Part shown: piece after piece, positions 33,940 through 43,111 of the stretch
Position numbering within the stretch: position 1 is the stretch's first letter
Layout: each line of letters begins with the position of its first letter
NCBI GenBank assembly: GCA_046351415.1
Contig: JAXLYO010000002.1
Span: 310,001 to 374,000, forward strand
Direction of reading: 5' to 3'
Length of the DNA stretch: 64,000 bases
DNA from: JABFRG01 sp046351415
GTDB lineage: Bacteria; Myxococcota_A; Polyangia; Polyangiales; Polyangiaceae
Notes under the pieces: generated by a model
What the model was told of the DNA's origin: nothing
Seen by the model: the letters and a program-made list of their open reading frames with translations, nothing else
Database searches by the model: none
Program-made: the position numbers and the translations under genes

Positions 33940-34842
33940 TTGTTGCGAGCGATAGCCGCCGGTATGAGCGATGTCGGACTTCAGCGTGAACACAACGAAG
34001 ATTCGTTCATCGTTCTGAAGGAATTCGACCTTTTCGTGGTTGCAGACGGGATGGGCGGTCACAAGGCCGGCGACATCGCTTCGAAGCTCGCCACGGAGAC
34101 GATCTCGGAGTTCTTCAAGTCGACCGCCACCGAAGACGTGACGTGGCCGTTTCACTTCGACACGAACCTGTCGGAGGAAGAAAACCGCCTCCTCACGGGC
34201 ATCCGAGTCGCGAACCGTCACATTTTCGAGCGCAGCACGCGGTCCCGTGATTGCCACGGCATGGGCACCACCGTCGTCGGGGCCATGTTCAGCCCGAGCA
34301 AGCGCCGGATCTACATCGGCCACGTGGGCGACTCTCGCTGCTACCGCGTCCGCAAGACCGGCATCATGCAACTGACGCGCGACCACTCGCTCGTGAACGA
34401 CTACCTCATGGCGATGCCCGACATGAGCGAAGAGCAGAAGAACGAACTGCCGCGCAACGTCATTACGCGCGCCCTCGGCATGCAAGATCAGGTGGTCGTC
34501 GACCTCCAGCACGACGAGCCCAGCATCGGCGATGTCTATGTCCTTTGCTCCGACGGCCTCTCAGGCATGGTCTCCGACGAGGAGATTCGCGACATCGTCC
34601 TCGGTAGCGGCGACATGCGCGAAGCCTGCAAGAAGCTCATCGCACGCGCCAACGAGCAAGGCGGTGAAGACAACATCACGGCCGTGGTCATCCGCATCGA
34701 AGAGGATCCGCAGGCGGTAAAACGCGCCGCAGAGGAAGCATCTCCCCCGAGCGACGAGCTGAAGACCGTCGAATCCGCTGCCGTTCACGACGCCACTCCT
34801 GAAGCCGGCGTCGCAGGCAAAGGCGGAAACCTCCCCTCTTGA
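33940..34842 (+). CDS. PP2C-type protein phosphatase
   Basis: 300 aa. The start is TTG 33940: it has a perfect AGGAGG at 33927-33932 with 7-nt spacing, whereas the TTG at 33919 has none. Removes phosphate from Ser/Thr of proteins with two metal ions. Motifs: NEDSF near the N-terminus, ADGMGGH with the metal Asp, HVGDSRCYR, and GGEDNITAV near the C-terminus with the last metal Asp. A Ser/Asp/Thr-rich tail of about 40 aa follows. It leads a four-gene plus-strand unit; a Ser/Thr kinase gene is two genes downstream, so phosphatase and kinase likely act on the same proteins. Confidence 0.95.
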   Translation: MLRAIAAGMSDVGLQREHNEDSFIVLKEFDLFVVADGMGGHKAGDIASKLATETISEFFKSTATEDVTWPFHFDTNLSEEENRLLTGIRVANRHIFERSTRSRDCHGMGTTVVGAMFSPSKRRIYIGHVGDSRCYRVRKTGIMQLTRDHSLVNDYLMAMPDMSEEQKNELPRNVITRALGMQDQVVVDLQHDEPSIGDVYVLCSDGLSGMVSDEEIRDIVLGSGDMREACKKLIARANEQGGEDNITAVVIRIEEDPQAVKRAAEEASPPSDELKTVESAAVHDATPEAGVAGKGGNLPS

Positions 34843-34849
34843 GCGCAGC

Positions 34850-36838
34850 ATGAGGCGAAGCTCGCTGAAGAGCGCCCTTCTTGGCCTCGCATTCGGCGTG
34901 GCGTGTGGCGGCAGCACGACGAAAACGGGCGGCCTCATGGTCGTTCTCTCGACCGACGTCTCGATTCCGAAGGATATCGATGCGATCGGCCTCTACATCA
35001 CTTCGGGTGGCAAGCTCGTCTATGGAAACACCGAACCGGTACACCCGGGCGGGACCATACGGCTCCCCGCGACCCTGAACGTCGTCGCCTCCGATGACCC
35101 GCGACGCCCCGTGCGCATTCGCGCCGTTGGATTCTCGAAGAACTCCGCGCGCGTGCTTCGAGATGTCACGGTCACCATTCCGCAAGACCGCACGGCGCAG
35201 CTCCGCCTTCCGCTCCATTTTCTCGGCTTCGGGTCCGCTTCCGGAAAGTCCCCGCTCGCCCTGACGAACGCATCATTGCTCGTACCGCGGGCCACGGTAA
35301 GTCCGCTCGCGTCGTTCGACCCCTTCACGCAGATTGCGAACAACTGCGGCGACGGGAAGACAGACGTGGGCGGCACGTGCACGTCCCTCGTCATCGACAG
35401 TTCGAAATTGGAAGACTACGAACCCGATTCTATCTTTGGAGGCTCCGCCGCCCCCACGGCGAATGCAGCGGTCCCCGGTGAATGTTTCCCCACGGCCGAT
35501 TGCTTCGCCGACGGAGTCCCTCTCGTTGTCGACGACGCAACGTGTTCCGTCGCCATTCCCACGGATTCGGGAGGCAACTTCAACGTCGCCCTGCAAACCG
35601 ACGGCGTCGGCATCGCCACGAACGCAGGAACGCTCGTCGTCCTCGACCAAGACGCGAATGCTGCCTTCGGCGAAGTCGGAACGGCTCGCATCGCAGGCGG
35701 TCGTCTCGCCCTCCCCCGCGGCGCCTGCACGAAAGCCAAAGTCGGTACGCCGACAGGTGAACGTGTCACGGGCTTCATCGGGTCGGCGCGCTGCGTCCCG
35801 AAGTCGAAAAAGGTTCCTCAGTGCGACATCGCTGCTGCCACGAACCGCCCCTTCGCGACGAGTGACGCGGGCATCCCCGAAAGCGGAAGTTCCATCCGCG
35901 CGGAAGTCGTCGCCGCTGACCTCGAGAATCCGCGCGGCCTGACCGCCATTGCCGATCAGGTGTACGTTGCCACGAAGGGCATCAAGATCTTGCGGCTCGA
36001 CGCCGGCAGCCAAACGGTCGTACACGACTTCGGAGCGAGCGCGCGCCCAATCGGTTTGGGTGGAGGGACGCGCGCTGGTGCGCCGTACTTCGGCGTCGGG
36101 GCCGCAGACTTCGCGCAAGTCCTGCCCTCCGATGTGAACGCCGGCTCCGTCGTCTCGCCGAACCTCCTCGATGCCTCGGCACTGGACGGTGTCACCGCCA
36201 GTGGTGGCGCTTCGTACTTCGCTGTCGGCAATGCCGGTAGTGGTGGCATCGCCCTCGTCAACGCGACGCGCGGGACCGAAGATCCGTTCCCGATTCCAGT
36301 GGAGAACGGTGTCTCTCGGGCAGTCGCACTCTTCTCGGACCCCGCCTACGGACTCCTCTTCGTACACTCGGGCTCGAACGCACTCTATCGCTGCGACAAT
36401 CCGCCCACCAACTGCCGCAACAATCTCGTCAAGGTCCTCGCGAACCCCAAGGCCGGCGGGCGTATTCGCAACTTGGCTGCCGCCTCGGACGGACGCCTCG
36501 TACTTGCATGGGTGCCCGAACAAGCAGACGGAACGGGAGTACTCTATCGGACCACGGTGGCGAACCTCGTCGGCACGCCGAGCACCATCGCCGAAAAGCT
36601 CGATTTCGCAGGCTCGACCGGGACCTACGGTGGAGTCCTGATCTCGGGCAACGACGTCTACTTTGCAGACGGAAAGGGACTCGAAGTCGTCCCTTATGCC
36701 GGGGGTACGCCTCGGCTCGTCGAGGCAAAGACCAAAGAGGCCGTCGCGGACGTCGTCGTGGCCGGGGGCTACCTCTACTGGCTCGAACTCTCCTCTTCGG
36801 GAACGATCGGAACCGTCTTCCGCAGGCGCCTCGGATAG
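34850..36838 (+). CDS. Large lipoprotein, possibly beta-propeller containing
   Basis: 662 aa. Signal peptide ends in FGVAC, a plausible lipobox. The mature protein is mostly beta-strand-like with many Gly/Thr/Asp/Ser turns and several Cys pairs in the middle (for example GTCTSL, GECFPTADCF, KVPQCDIAA). The second half alternates short strands and Gly/Ser turns (GLTAIADQVYVATKGIKIL, GGVLISGNDVYFADG), which suggests a propeller fold. I cannot name a family. Seven bases separate it from the phosphatase gene, and its stop overlaps the kinase start (TAGTG). The setting suggests it is an envelope component of the same signalling unit. Confidence 0.82.
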   Translation: MRRSSLKSALLGLAFGVACGGSTTKTGGLMVVLSTDVSIPKDIDAIGLYITSGGKLVYGNTEPVHPGGTIRLPATLNVVASDDPRRPVRIRAVGFSKNSARVLRDVTVTIPQDRTAQLRLPLHFLGFGSASGKSPLALTNASLLVPRATVSPLASFDPFTQIANNCGDGKTDVGGTCTSLVIDSSKLEDYEPDSIFGGSAAPTANAAVPGECFPTADCFADGVPLVVDDATCSVAIPTDSGGNFNVALQTDGVGIATNAGTLVVLDQDANAAFGEVGTARIAGGRLALPRGACTKAKVGTPTGERVTGFIGSARCVPKSKKVPQCDIAAATNRPFATSDAGIPESGSSIRAEVVAADLENPRGLTAIADQVYVATKGIKILRLDAGSQTVVHDFGASARPIGLGGGTRAGAPYFGVGAADFAQVLPSDVNAGSVVSPNLLDASALDGVTASGGASYFAVGNAGSGGIALVNATRGTEDPFPIPVENGVSRAVALFSDPAYGLLFVHSGSNALYRCDNPPTNCRNNLVKVLANPKAGGRIRNLAAASDGRLVLAWVPEQADGTGVLYRTTVANLVGTPSTIAEKLDFAGSTGTYGGVLISGNDVYFADGKGLEVVPYAGGTPRLVEAKTKEAVADVVVAGGYLYWLELSSSGTIGTVFRRRLG

Positions 36839-38157
36839 TGAGCCTACGCGTGGCGACTCTCCAATCAGGCTCCGTCATCGCCGACAAGTACGTAGTTTCG
36901 CGCCTACTTGGTTCTGGTGGAATGGGTACCGTGTATGCCGCACGCAACATCGAGCTCGACAAAGAAGTCGCGATCAAGATGCTGCATCCTGACGTCTCCG
37001 CCATTCCCGACTACGTGACCAGGTTTCGGCGGGAAGCCAAAGCATGCGCGAGCCTTCGTAGCGAACACGTCGCTCGCGTATACGACGTCGGGACGACCGA
37101 CGATGGTGTGCCGTACATGGTCATGGAGCTTCTCGAAGGAGAAGACCTCGAATCGCTACTCGAGCGAAAGCACCGGCTCCCAGCCGAAGAGGCGGTCGAC
37201 TACGTGCTTCAAGCGTGCGAGGGCATCGCAGAAGCGCATCGCGCGCGCCTCATCCATCGAGACCTAAAGCCCGCCAACCTCTTCCTTGCGCGGGGTCCAG
37301 GGCGCGACATCGTGGTGAAGGTCGTCGACTTCGGCATCGTCAAACAGCTCGGCGCCTCAGAAATCGACGCCCTGACGAAGGACGCCTCGATGATGGGCAC
37401 CGTGCTCTACATGGCGCCGGAGAATTTGCGTCGCAAAAAGGACGTCGACGAACGCGTGGATATCTGGGCGCTCGGCGTCGTGCTCTACGAACTCGTCACG
37501 GGCAAGGTCCCCTTCGGCGGCGACACGATGCCCGAGGTCGTGGCAAAGGTGCTCGACAACGACTACGTCCCCGCGTCCGAACTCGTTCCGACCCTCCCGA
37601 AGGGCCTCTCCGAAGTCATCGCGACTGCACTCTCGCCCTCGCCGGCAGACCGCTACCTCACGGTCACGGAGCTCGCGCAGGCTCTCTTGCCGTTTGCCGG
37701 GTCCAAAGCCCAGGCTCACATGCACTTTACACGCATATCGAGTATGATTCCGCGCTCTGAGGAGGCCCCTTCCTCGGGTGCACCGCGGCGGTCGGAGATT
37801 CGACAGCTGAGGCGCCGCCCGAAGCTGACCGCACGCCTCGTGGGGCTCGTGGCGGTGCTCTTCTGCGTGGCCTTCGCGTTTTCCTTCTATGCGCTCAAGT
37901 CGCGCAGGGTCTCGGTAGAGCTCGTTTCGCCGGAGGGTCCGGCAGAGCCCAACCTTGGTACTCGGTCGTCCGAGGGTGCGCCTCCCCCTCCTTCCCCCTC
38001 CGCCGAGGTGGCGGTTGCAGCGCCGTCCACCGTAGCGTCGCCAGCGACTCCGGGGTCTGCTTCGGCCTCTGCGCTCACGCAAGCGCAAGCGTCGGGGACC
38101 TTTCCACGAGCCCCTCAGCCGGTGAGCAATCCGCTTCGAAAGATGCAGATCAAATGA
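36838..38157 (+). CDS. Membrane-anchored Hanks-type Ser/Thr protein kinase
   Basis: 439 aa from GTG 36838, which overlaps the upstream stop by one base (GTG 36850 is an alternative). Complete kinase domain: glycine loop GSGGMG (25-30), K47 in VAIK, HRDLKPAN (140-147), DFG from D164 and an APE-type loop (MAPE). After a Pro/Ser/Arg linker there is one transmembrane helix (LVGLVAVLFCVAFAFSFYAL) near residues 335-355, and then an extracytoplasmic Pro/Ser/Ala-rich tail of about 85 aa without a domain. The arrangement is that of PknB-like sensors with the sensor part missing or reduced. ATGA overlap with the PEGA gene. Confidence 0.95.
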   Translation: MSLRVATLQSGSVIADKYVVSRLLGSGGMGTVYAARNIELDKEVAIKMLHPDVSAIPDYVTRFRREAKACASLRSEHVARVYDVGTTDDGVPYMVMELLEGEDLESLLERKHRLPAEEAVDYVLQACEGIAEAHRARLIHRDLKPANLFLARGPGRDIVVKVVDFGIVKQLGASEIDALTKDASMMGTVLYMAPENLRRKKDVDERVDIWALGVVLYELVTGKVPFGGDTMPEVVAKVLDNDYVPASELVPTLPKGLSEVIATALSPSPADRYLTVTELAQALLPFAGSKAQAHMHFTRISSMIPRSEEAPSSGAPRRSEIRQLRRRPKLTARLVGLVAVLFCVAFAFSFYALKSRRVSVELVSPEGPAEPNLGTRSSEGAPPPPSPSAEVAVAAPSTVASPATPGSASASALTQAQASGTFPRAPQPVSNPLRKMQIK

Positions 38158-39077
38158 AGCGTGGCGCCATCATGCTCGCCATCGTGCTCACGGCCAGCAT
38201 CGCCAACGCGGCTCCGAAGCCACTTGGGCAGTCGCTCACGGGTCAAGCGAAGGTCGACTACGACGCAGGTCGCATGCTCTACGGAGACAACGACTACAAA
38301 GGCGCGGCTCTCAAGTTCCGAAGCGCCTACGACGCTTCGAAGGATGCGCGACTGCTCTGGAACATCGCCGTGTGTGAGAAGGCGCAGCGTCACTACGCGA
38401 AGGTCCAAGAGCTCGTCCTTCGCTACGTCGCCGAGGGGCAAACGGTCATTTCTACGGCGGAGCGGCACGACGCCGACGACCTCCTCAAGACGGTCGAACC
38501 GCTGGTCGTGTCTCTGACCGTGACGAGTGACCCACCGGGGGCCAAAGTCGTCATCGACGGCGAAGAAGTAGGGACAACGCCGCTCGCTGGCCCGCTTCGT
38601 GTCGACGTGGGCGCTCACAAGGTCGTCGTGGAAAAGAGCGGCTATCGATCGTTCGAACGTACGACAACGCTCACAGCCGCGACGGCCACGATCGAAGCAC
38701 GACTCGTCGCGCCGAGCGGTACGCTCGAGGTCACTGCGCCGGTCGACGCGGCGGTGGCGGTCGATGGCACGGCCGTGGGTCGAGGGACCGTCCGAATTCC
38801 CCTACCGGTGGGTGTTCACGGACTCCGGGTCACAGAGAGCGGCATGGTTCCTTTCGTCTCCGATGTTGCCATCGAGGACGACAGGGTTCGGAGGCTCTCG
38901 GTAACACTCGAGCGCGATCGGAGTGGCCTCCCCGTTTGGTTCTGGGTTGGAGCCGGGGTACTTGCTGCAGGTGCGCTCGCCGTGTCGGGGTACTTCCTCT
39001 TCCACGGGAGCGAGACGGCGGCTGCCCCGGAACGCGGAACCCTCGATCCTGGCTTCGTCTACTCGGTCTATCGCTGA
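38154..39077 (+). CDS. PEGA-domain protein with signal peptide and C-terminal helix
   Basis: 307 aa. ATGA overlap with the kinase gene (38154-38157). A signal peptide (cut near ANA-A, about residue 20) precedes a helical, TPR-like region (about 30-120, with the GDNDYKGAALKFRSAY repeat). A PEGA domain follows (about 125-190), opening VTSDPPGAKVVIDGEEVG, and a second degenerate strand repeat (about 190-255). A hydrophobic helix lies near 260-280. PEGA domains are often found in surface or cell-wall-associated proteins of myxobacteria, frequently beside kinases. It probably forms the extracytoplasmic part of the kinase system; this is inference. Confidence 0.88.
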   Translation: MKRGAIMLAIVLTASIANAAPKPLGQSLTGQAKVDYDAGRMLYGDNDYKGAALKFRSAYDASKDARLLWNIAVCEKAQRHYAKVQELVLRYVAEGQTVISTAERHDADDLLKTVEPLVVSLTVTSDPPGAKVVIDGEEVGTTPLAGPLRVDVGAHKVVVEKSGYRSFERTTTLTAATATIEARLVAPSGTLEVTAPVDAAVAVDGTAVGRGTVRIPLPVGVHGLRVTESGMVPFVSDVAIEDDRVRRLSVTLERDRSGLPVWFWVGAGVLAAGALAVSGYFLFHGSETAAAPERGTLDPGFVYSVYR

Positions 39078-39122
39078 GAAAGAGCTTGACCTCGGGGGCC
39101 CCGTACGGCACGACCATCGCAC

Positions 39123-39791
39123 ATGGACCTGAAGAAGCTCATCGACGTCGTCCGGCACCTCGACAAGTACCTCGACCTCATTACGCAGCAATACGGCACG
39201 ACGACGTACGGCATTCTTTTCGCGATCATCTTCGCGGAGACCGGGCTCGTCGTCACTCCGTTCTTGCCCGGTGACTCGCTCTTGTTCGCGTGCGGTGCCG
39301 TTGCCAATCGTCCGGCGAGCGGCCTCAGTGTCCCTCTGCTCGCACTCATTTTGATCGTGGCGGCCATTCTCGGGGACACGGTGAACTACCACGTTGGCAA
39401 GGCCATCGGTCCCCGCGTCATGAAGAGCGAGAAGTCGAAGTGGCTCAACAAGAAGCACCTCGAGAAAACGCACAAGTTCTTCGAGAAGTACGGTGGCAAG
39501 ACCATCATCTTGGCGCGTTTCGTTCCCATCGTCCGTACCTTCGCCCCCTTCGTCGCGGGCGCCGGGGCGATGAACTACAGCCGCTTCATCATGTTCAACA
39601 TCATCGGCGCCATCGCTTGGGTGACCCTCATGATGGGCGCCGGTGTCGCCCTCGGCGAGCTCGAGGTGGTCCGAAAGAACTTCGAGATCGTCGTCATCGG
39701 CATCGTCCTTCTCTCGGTCATGCCCATGGTCATCGAGTACGCGCGCGCCAAGAAGGGGGGCGCGACCGAGGCCGAGGACAAGGCCACCTGA
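39123..39791 (+). CDS. DedA-family membrane protein
   Basis: 222 aa with about five to six membrane segments. The family motif ETGLVVTPFLPGDSLLF (about 40-56) and the later RFVPIVRTFAPFVAGAG are present, matching the DedA/Tvp38/VTT proteins that act in lipid flipping and membrane homeostasis. It starts 45 bp after the PEGA gene and could belong to the same transcript. A Lys/Thr/Ala-rich tail closes the protein. Confidence 0.94.
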   Translation: MDLKKLIDVVRHLDKYLDLITQQYGTTTYGILFAIIFAETGLVVTPFLPGDSLLFACGAVANRPASGLSVPLLALILIVAAILGDTVNYHVGKAIGPRVMKSEKSKWLNKKHLEKTHKFFEKYGGKTIILARFVPIVRTFAPFVAGAGAMNYSRFIMFNIIGAIAWVTLMMGAGVALGELEVVRKNFEIVVIGIVLLSVMPMVIEYARAKKGGATEAEDKAT

Positions 39792-39897
39792 AGCCCAGCA
39801 AAATACCCGGCCTACCGCGGAGGCAATGCGGGCTCTTCCCAAACGCTGGGGGATGAGGACCCCGGCTCCCTTTCCGCAACTGTGCTAGCATGCGCGC

Positions 39898-41652
39898 ATG
39901 GCGCAGGAAGTTCTGGGCGGAAAACCCGCACGAGCGGTAGAGGCTAAACCCGTGGGCGAACCCACCTCGTACGAGGGGGAGGTTCCTGGCGATCTCGCCG
40001 CGTTGCGCGTCGCCGCCGAAGCTTGGAAGAACGGCACGAAAGCGAAGACTCTCGCGAAAATGCCGCTACGTCAGGAACGCTTTTCGACGTGGAGCGACCT
40101 CGAGGTCAGCGACCTCGCGACCCCGCTCACATCCCCCATCGACTATCAGCGCGACCTGGGCTTCCCGGGCGAGTACCCCTTCACTCGCGGCGTGCAGCCG
40201 ACCATGTATCGCGGCCGCTTGTGGACGATGCGCATGTTCGCGGGTTTCGGTACCCCCGAACAAACGAACGAGCGCTTCAAGTACCTCCTCTCGCAAGGGC
40301 AAACGGGTCTCTCCACGGCCTTCGATTTCCCTACGCTGATGGGGTACGACAGCGACTCCCCAAGATCGCTCGGCGAGGTCGGTATGTGCGGAGTCGCCGT
40401 CGACACGCTTCGGGACATGGAGGTCCTGTTCGACGGCATTCCTCTCGACAAGGTCACGACCTCGATGACCATCAACGGACCAGCGGTCGTACTCCTCGCG
40501 TTCTACATCGCCCTCGCGGACGTTCGGGGCATTCCGCGGAGCGCCATTGGTGGCACGGTGCAGAACGACTGCCTGAAAGAGTTCATCGCGCAGCATGCCT
40601 GGCTCGTACCGCCGCGGCCCGCGATGCGAATCGTGACGGACATGATTGAGTTCTGCTCCAAGGAAGTCCCGCGCTGGAACACCGTCTCGATCAGCGGGTA
40701 TCACATCCGCGAAGCCGGAGCGACCGCGGCACAGGAGCTCGCGTTCACCATCGCCGACGGCATCGGCTACGTGCAAAGCGGCGTCGACCGCGGCCTCGAC
40801 GTCGACGACTTCGCCCAACGTCTTTCGTTCTTTTGGGACGTCCACAACGACTTCTTCGAAGAGATCGCGAAGTTCCGCGCCGGACGTCGTCTGTGGGCGC
40901 GTCTCATGAAGGAACGCTTCGGCGCAAAGAAGGCCGAATCGATGAAGCTTCGAACGCACGCACAGACCGCTGGCGTGTCGCTGACCGCACCGCAACCCTA
41001 CAACAACGTCGTCCGAGTTGCGTTGCAGGCACTCGCCGCGGTGCTCGGCGGAACGCAGTCGCTCCATACGAACTCGCTCGACGAGACGTATGCTCTTCCG
41101 ACCGAAGAGGCCGTCACGATCGCCCTCCGCACGCAGCAAATCATCGCCGAAGAGAGTGGCGTCGCGAACACGATCGACCCCCTCGGCGGTAGCTACTACG
41201 TCGAAGAACTGACGAACCGCATGGAGGAGGAGGCAATGACCTACATTCGTCGCATCGACGACATGGGGGGCATCGTCGAGGCCATCGAGAAAGGCTATCC
41301 CCAGCGCGAAATCGCGGCGAGCGCCTATCGCTTTCAGCGCCAGCTCGAAAATGGCGAGCGCGTCATGGTCGGGGTGAACAAGTACATCACCGAGAACGAC
41401 TCGAAGATTCCGCTCCTCAAGATCGACGAAGAAGTGCAGAGGAAGCAGGTCCAAAACCTCCATGCGGTGAAAGCCTCGCGCGACGCCGCGAAGGTCGCAG
41501 CTGCTCTCTCGGCCGTACGAGCCGCCGCAAGCTCGAACGAGAACGTCATGCCCTCCATCATCGACGCGGCGAAGGCCTATTGCACGCAGCAGGAGATTTG
41601 CGACGTTCTTCGTGAGGTCTTCGGTACGTACACCGACCCCGCCGAATTCTGA
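39898..41652 (+). CDS. Coenzyme B12-dependent acyl-CoA mutase, large subunit (isobutyryl-CoA-mutase-like residues)
   Basis: 584 aa: TIM-barrel substrate domain without the cobalamin-binding domain, so a separate small subunit is needed; none is in the window. The frame TMYRGRLWTMRMFAGFGT shows that the position of MCM Tyr89 is Phe (F114), and KEFIAQHAW shows that the position of MCM Arg207 is Gln (Q232). Phe plus Gln is the pattern known for isobutyryl-CoA mutase (methylmalonyl-CoA mutase has Tyr and Arg). So the substrate is more likely a neutral branched acyl-CoA than a dicarboxylic one. The gene is flanked by unrelated genes and converges on hemY. Confidence 0.9.
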   Translation: MAQEVLGGKPARAVEAKPVGEPTSYEGEVPGDLAALRVAAEAWKNGTKAKTLAKMPLRQERFSTWSDLEVSDLATPLTSPIDYQRDLGFPGEYPFTRGVQPTMYRGRLWTMRMFAGFGTPEQTNERFKYLLSQGQTGLSTAFDFPTLMGYDSDSPRSLGEVGMCGVAVDTLRDMEVLFDGIPLDKVTTSMTINGPAVVLLAFYIALADVRGIPRSAIGGTVQNDCLKEFIAQHAWLVPPRPAMRIVTDMIEFCSKEVPRWNTVSISGYHIREAGATAAQELAFTIADGIGYVQSGVDRGLDVDDFAQRLSFFWDVHNDFFEEIAKFRAGRRLWARLMKERFGAKKAESMKLRTHAQTAGVSLTAPQPYNNVVRVALQALAAVLGGTQSLHTNSLDETYALPTEEAVTIALRTQQIIAEESGVANTIDPLGGSYYVEELTNRMEEEAMTYIRRIDDMGGIVEAIEKGYPQREIAASAYRFQRQLENGERVMVGVNKYITENDSKIPLLKIDEEVQRKQVQNLHAVKASRDAAKVAAALSAVRAAASSNENVMPSIIDAAKAYCTQQEICDVLREVFGTYTDPAEF

Positions 41653-41710
41653 AAGTCGCTGGACAGACCTTCGGAGGGCTCGATGTCGATCTTCCGGTCT
41701 CTCAAACTAC

Positions 41711-43102
41711 CTACTCCTTGAGCTTGGAGGGCTCTCCCAGGCTCTCGGCGAGCTCGCGCCCCGCCTTCGCGACATCGGAGATGCCTGCCACGTCGTAGCC
41801 ACCGCCAAGCAGGTGCACGCCGGGAAGCGCATCGCGCAATTGCTCGCGTAAGTGCCTGACCCGCTCGAGATGACCGACGAGCATGCGAGGGCTCGCCGCC
41901 ACGAAACGCGATACTTCCGTGAAGAGAGGCTTGCCCTTCACCCCTGCGAGCGCGGCGAGCTCGGCGAGGCCTCGGGTAGCGAGTTCCCCATCGCTCTCAC
42001 TCGATGCAGGCTCGCCGAAGAAAGTGCGCATGAGCACCTTCCCCTCCGGCGCGCGCCCCGGCCACTTCGAGGATACGAAGGTCGCCGCCTGGATGTTGCG
42101 TCGCTCTTCTTTCGGTGCGATGAACCCAGAAGCGTCGAGTGCGTGTTCGACTTCGCTTCGCTCGAAGGCGAAGTGCACCGTGGCAGATGTCCCAAACGCG
42201 ATCCGAGCCAGTGCTTCGGAGGCCTTTGGTGCCGAATCCGAGAGAAGCTTGGTCGCGACCCCCGCATTCACGGCGAGCACGACTGCGGAGGCTTCGAACG
42301 TGCCGCCCTCGGTGCGAACCATGTAGCCCGTTCCTTCCCGTACGACGCTCTGGACTTTCACCCCCGTCTTGACGGTCCCGGGTCCGAGCGACGCCGCGAG
42401 CGTGTCGATGAGCTGTGACATTCCTTTGCGAAGCGAGGTGAACGTCGCCGTTTGACCGCGCTTTGCGCTCTCCTTCGCGCGACGACGAAGTGCCAAGATG
42501 AGGGACCGATGCTGACGTTCGGCCTCCCGCAACTGCGGAAAGCTGCCAAGGAGCGACAGTTCGTCGACGTCCCCAGAGAAGATGCCGCCGAGCAAAGGTC
42601 CCACGACTGCTTCCTTTGCCTCACGACCGAGCCGACGCGTCACGAAAGCTCCGACTGATTCGTCGCCTTCCGGGTTACCCCGCGGAAGCACCACGTCGAG
42701 GGCCATTCGCAGCTTTCCGAGCGGGCTGTAGAGCGGCGACCGCAGGATGGGAAACACTCGCGTAGGTGCTCCAAAGGCGAGCCCCTCGGGCATCGCAACG
42801 AGACGCCCTCCGTGCACGACGTACACTCGCTTTGCGGTCGGCAGCGGGTAGATGAGTTCCTTCTCGAGGCCGAGCTCCATCGCGAGATTCGTCGCCTCTC
42901 GCTTTTGACTCACCCACGAGTCACCGCCGCGGTCGAAGAGAAAGCCGTCGCGCTCGACGGTCTCGAGGACACCTCCAAGACGAGCCCCACCCTCGAGCAG
43001 GGTGATGCGGGCTCCCGGCTCGCGCGCCAAGCGCTTCTGAAGGTGGTAGGCACACGCGAGACCTGCAAGGCCACCCCCGACGATGACGACGTGCGATGCC
43101 AA
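41711..43102 (-). CDS. hemY: Protoporphyrinogen IX oxidase (HemY/PgoX type)
   Basis: 463 aa. FAD enzyme oxidising protoporphyrinogen IX (or, in some bacteria, coproporphyrinogen III) in heme synthesis. The N-terminal dinucleotide-binding loop is VVIVGGGLAGLACAYHL, with the acidic-strand Glu in ITLLEGG, and the C-terminal end has GGYDVAGISDVAKAG. The oxygen-dependent HemY type fits an aerobic or facultative lifestyle. It is the last gene of the minus-strand run: it starts 9 bp after hemH. Confidence 0.94.
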   Translation of the reverse strand: MASHVVIVGGGLAGLACAYHLQKRLAREPGARITLLEGGARLGGVLETVERDGFLFDRGGDSWVSQKREATNLAMELGLEKELIYPLPTAKRVYVVHGGRLVAMPEGLAFGAPTRVFPILRSPLYSPLGKLRMALDVVLPRGNPEGDESVGAFVTRRLGREAKEAVVGPLLGGIFSGDVDELSLLGSFPQLREAERQHRSLILALRRRAKESAKRGQTATFTSLRKGMSQLIDTLAASLGPGTVKTGVKVQSVVREGTGYMVRTEGGTFEASAVVLAVNAGVATKLLSDSAPKASEALARIAFGTSATVHFAFERSEVEHALDASGFIAPKEERRNIQAATFVSSKWPGRAPEGKVLMRTFFGEPASSESDGELATRGLAELAALAGVKGKPLFTEVSRFVAASPRMLVGHLERVRHLREQLRDALPGVHLLGGGYDVAGISDVAKAGRELAESLGEPSKLKE

Positions 43103-43111
43103 GTCCCGGCC

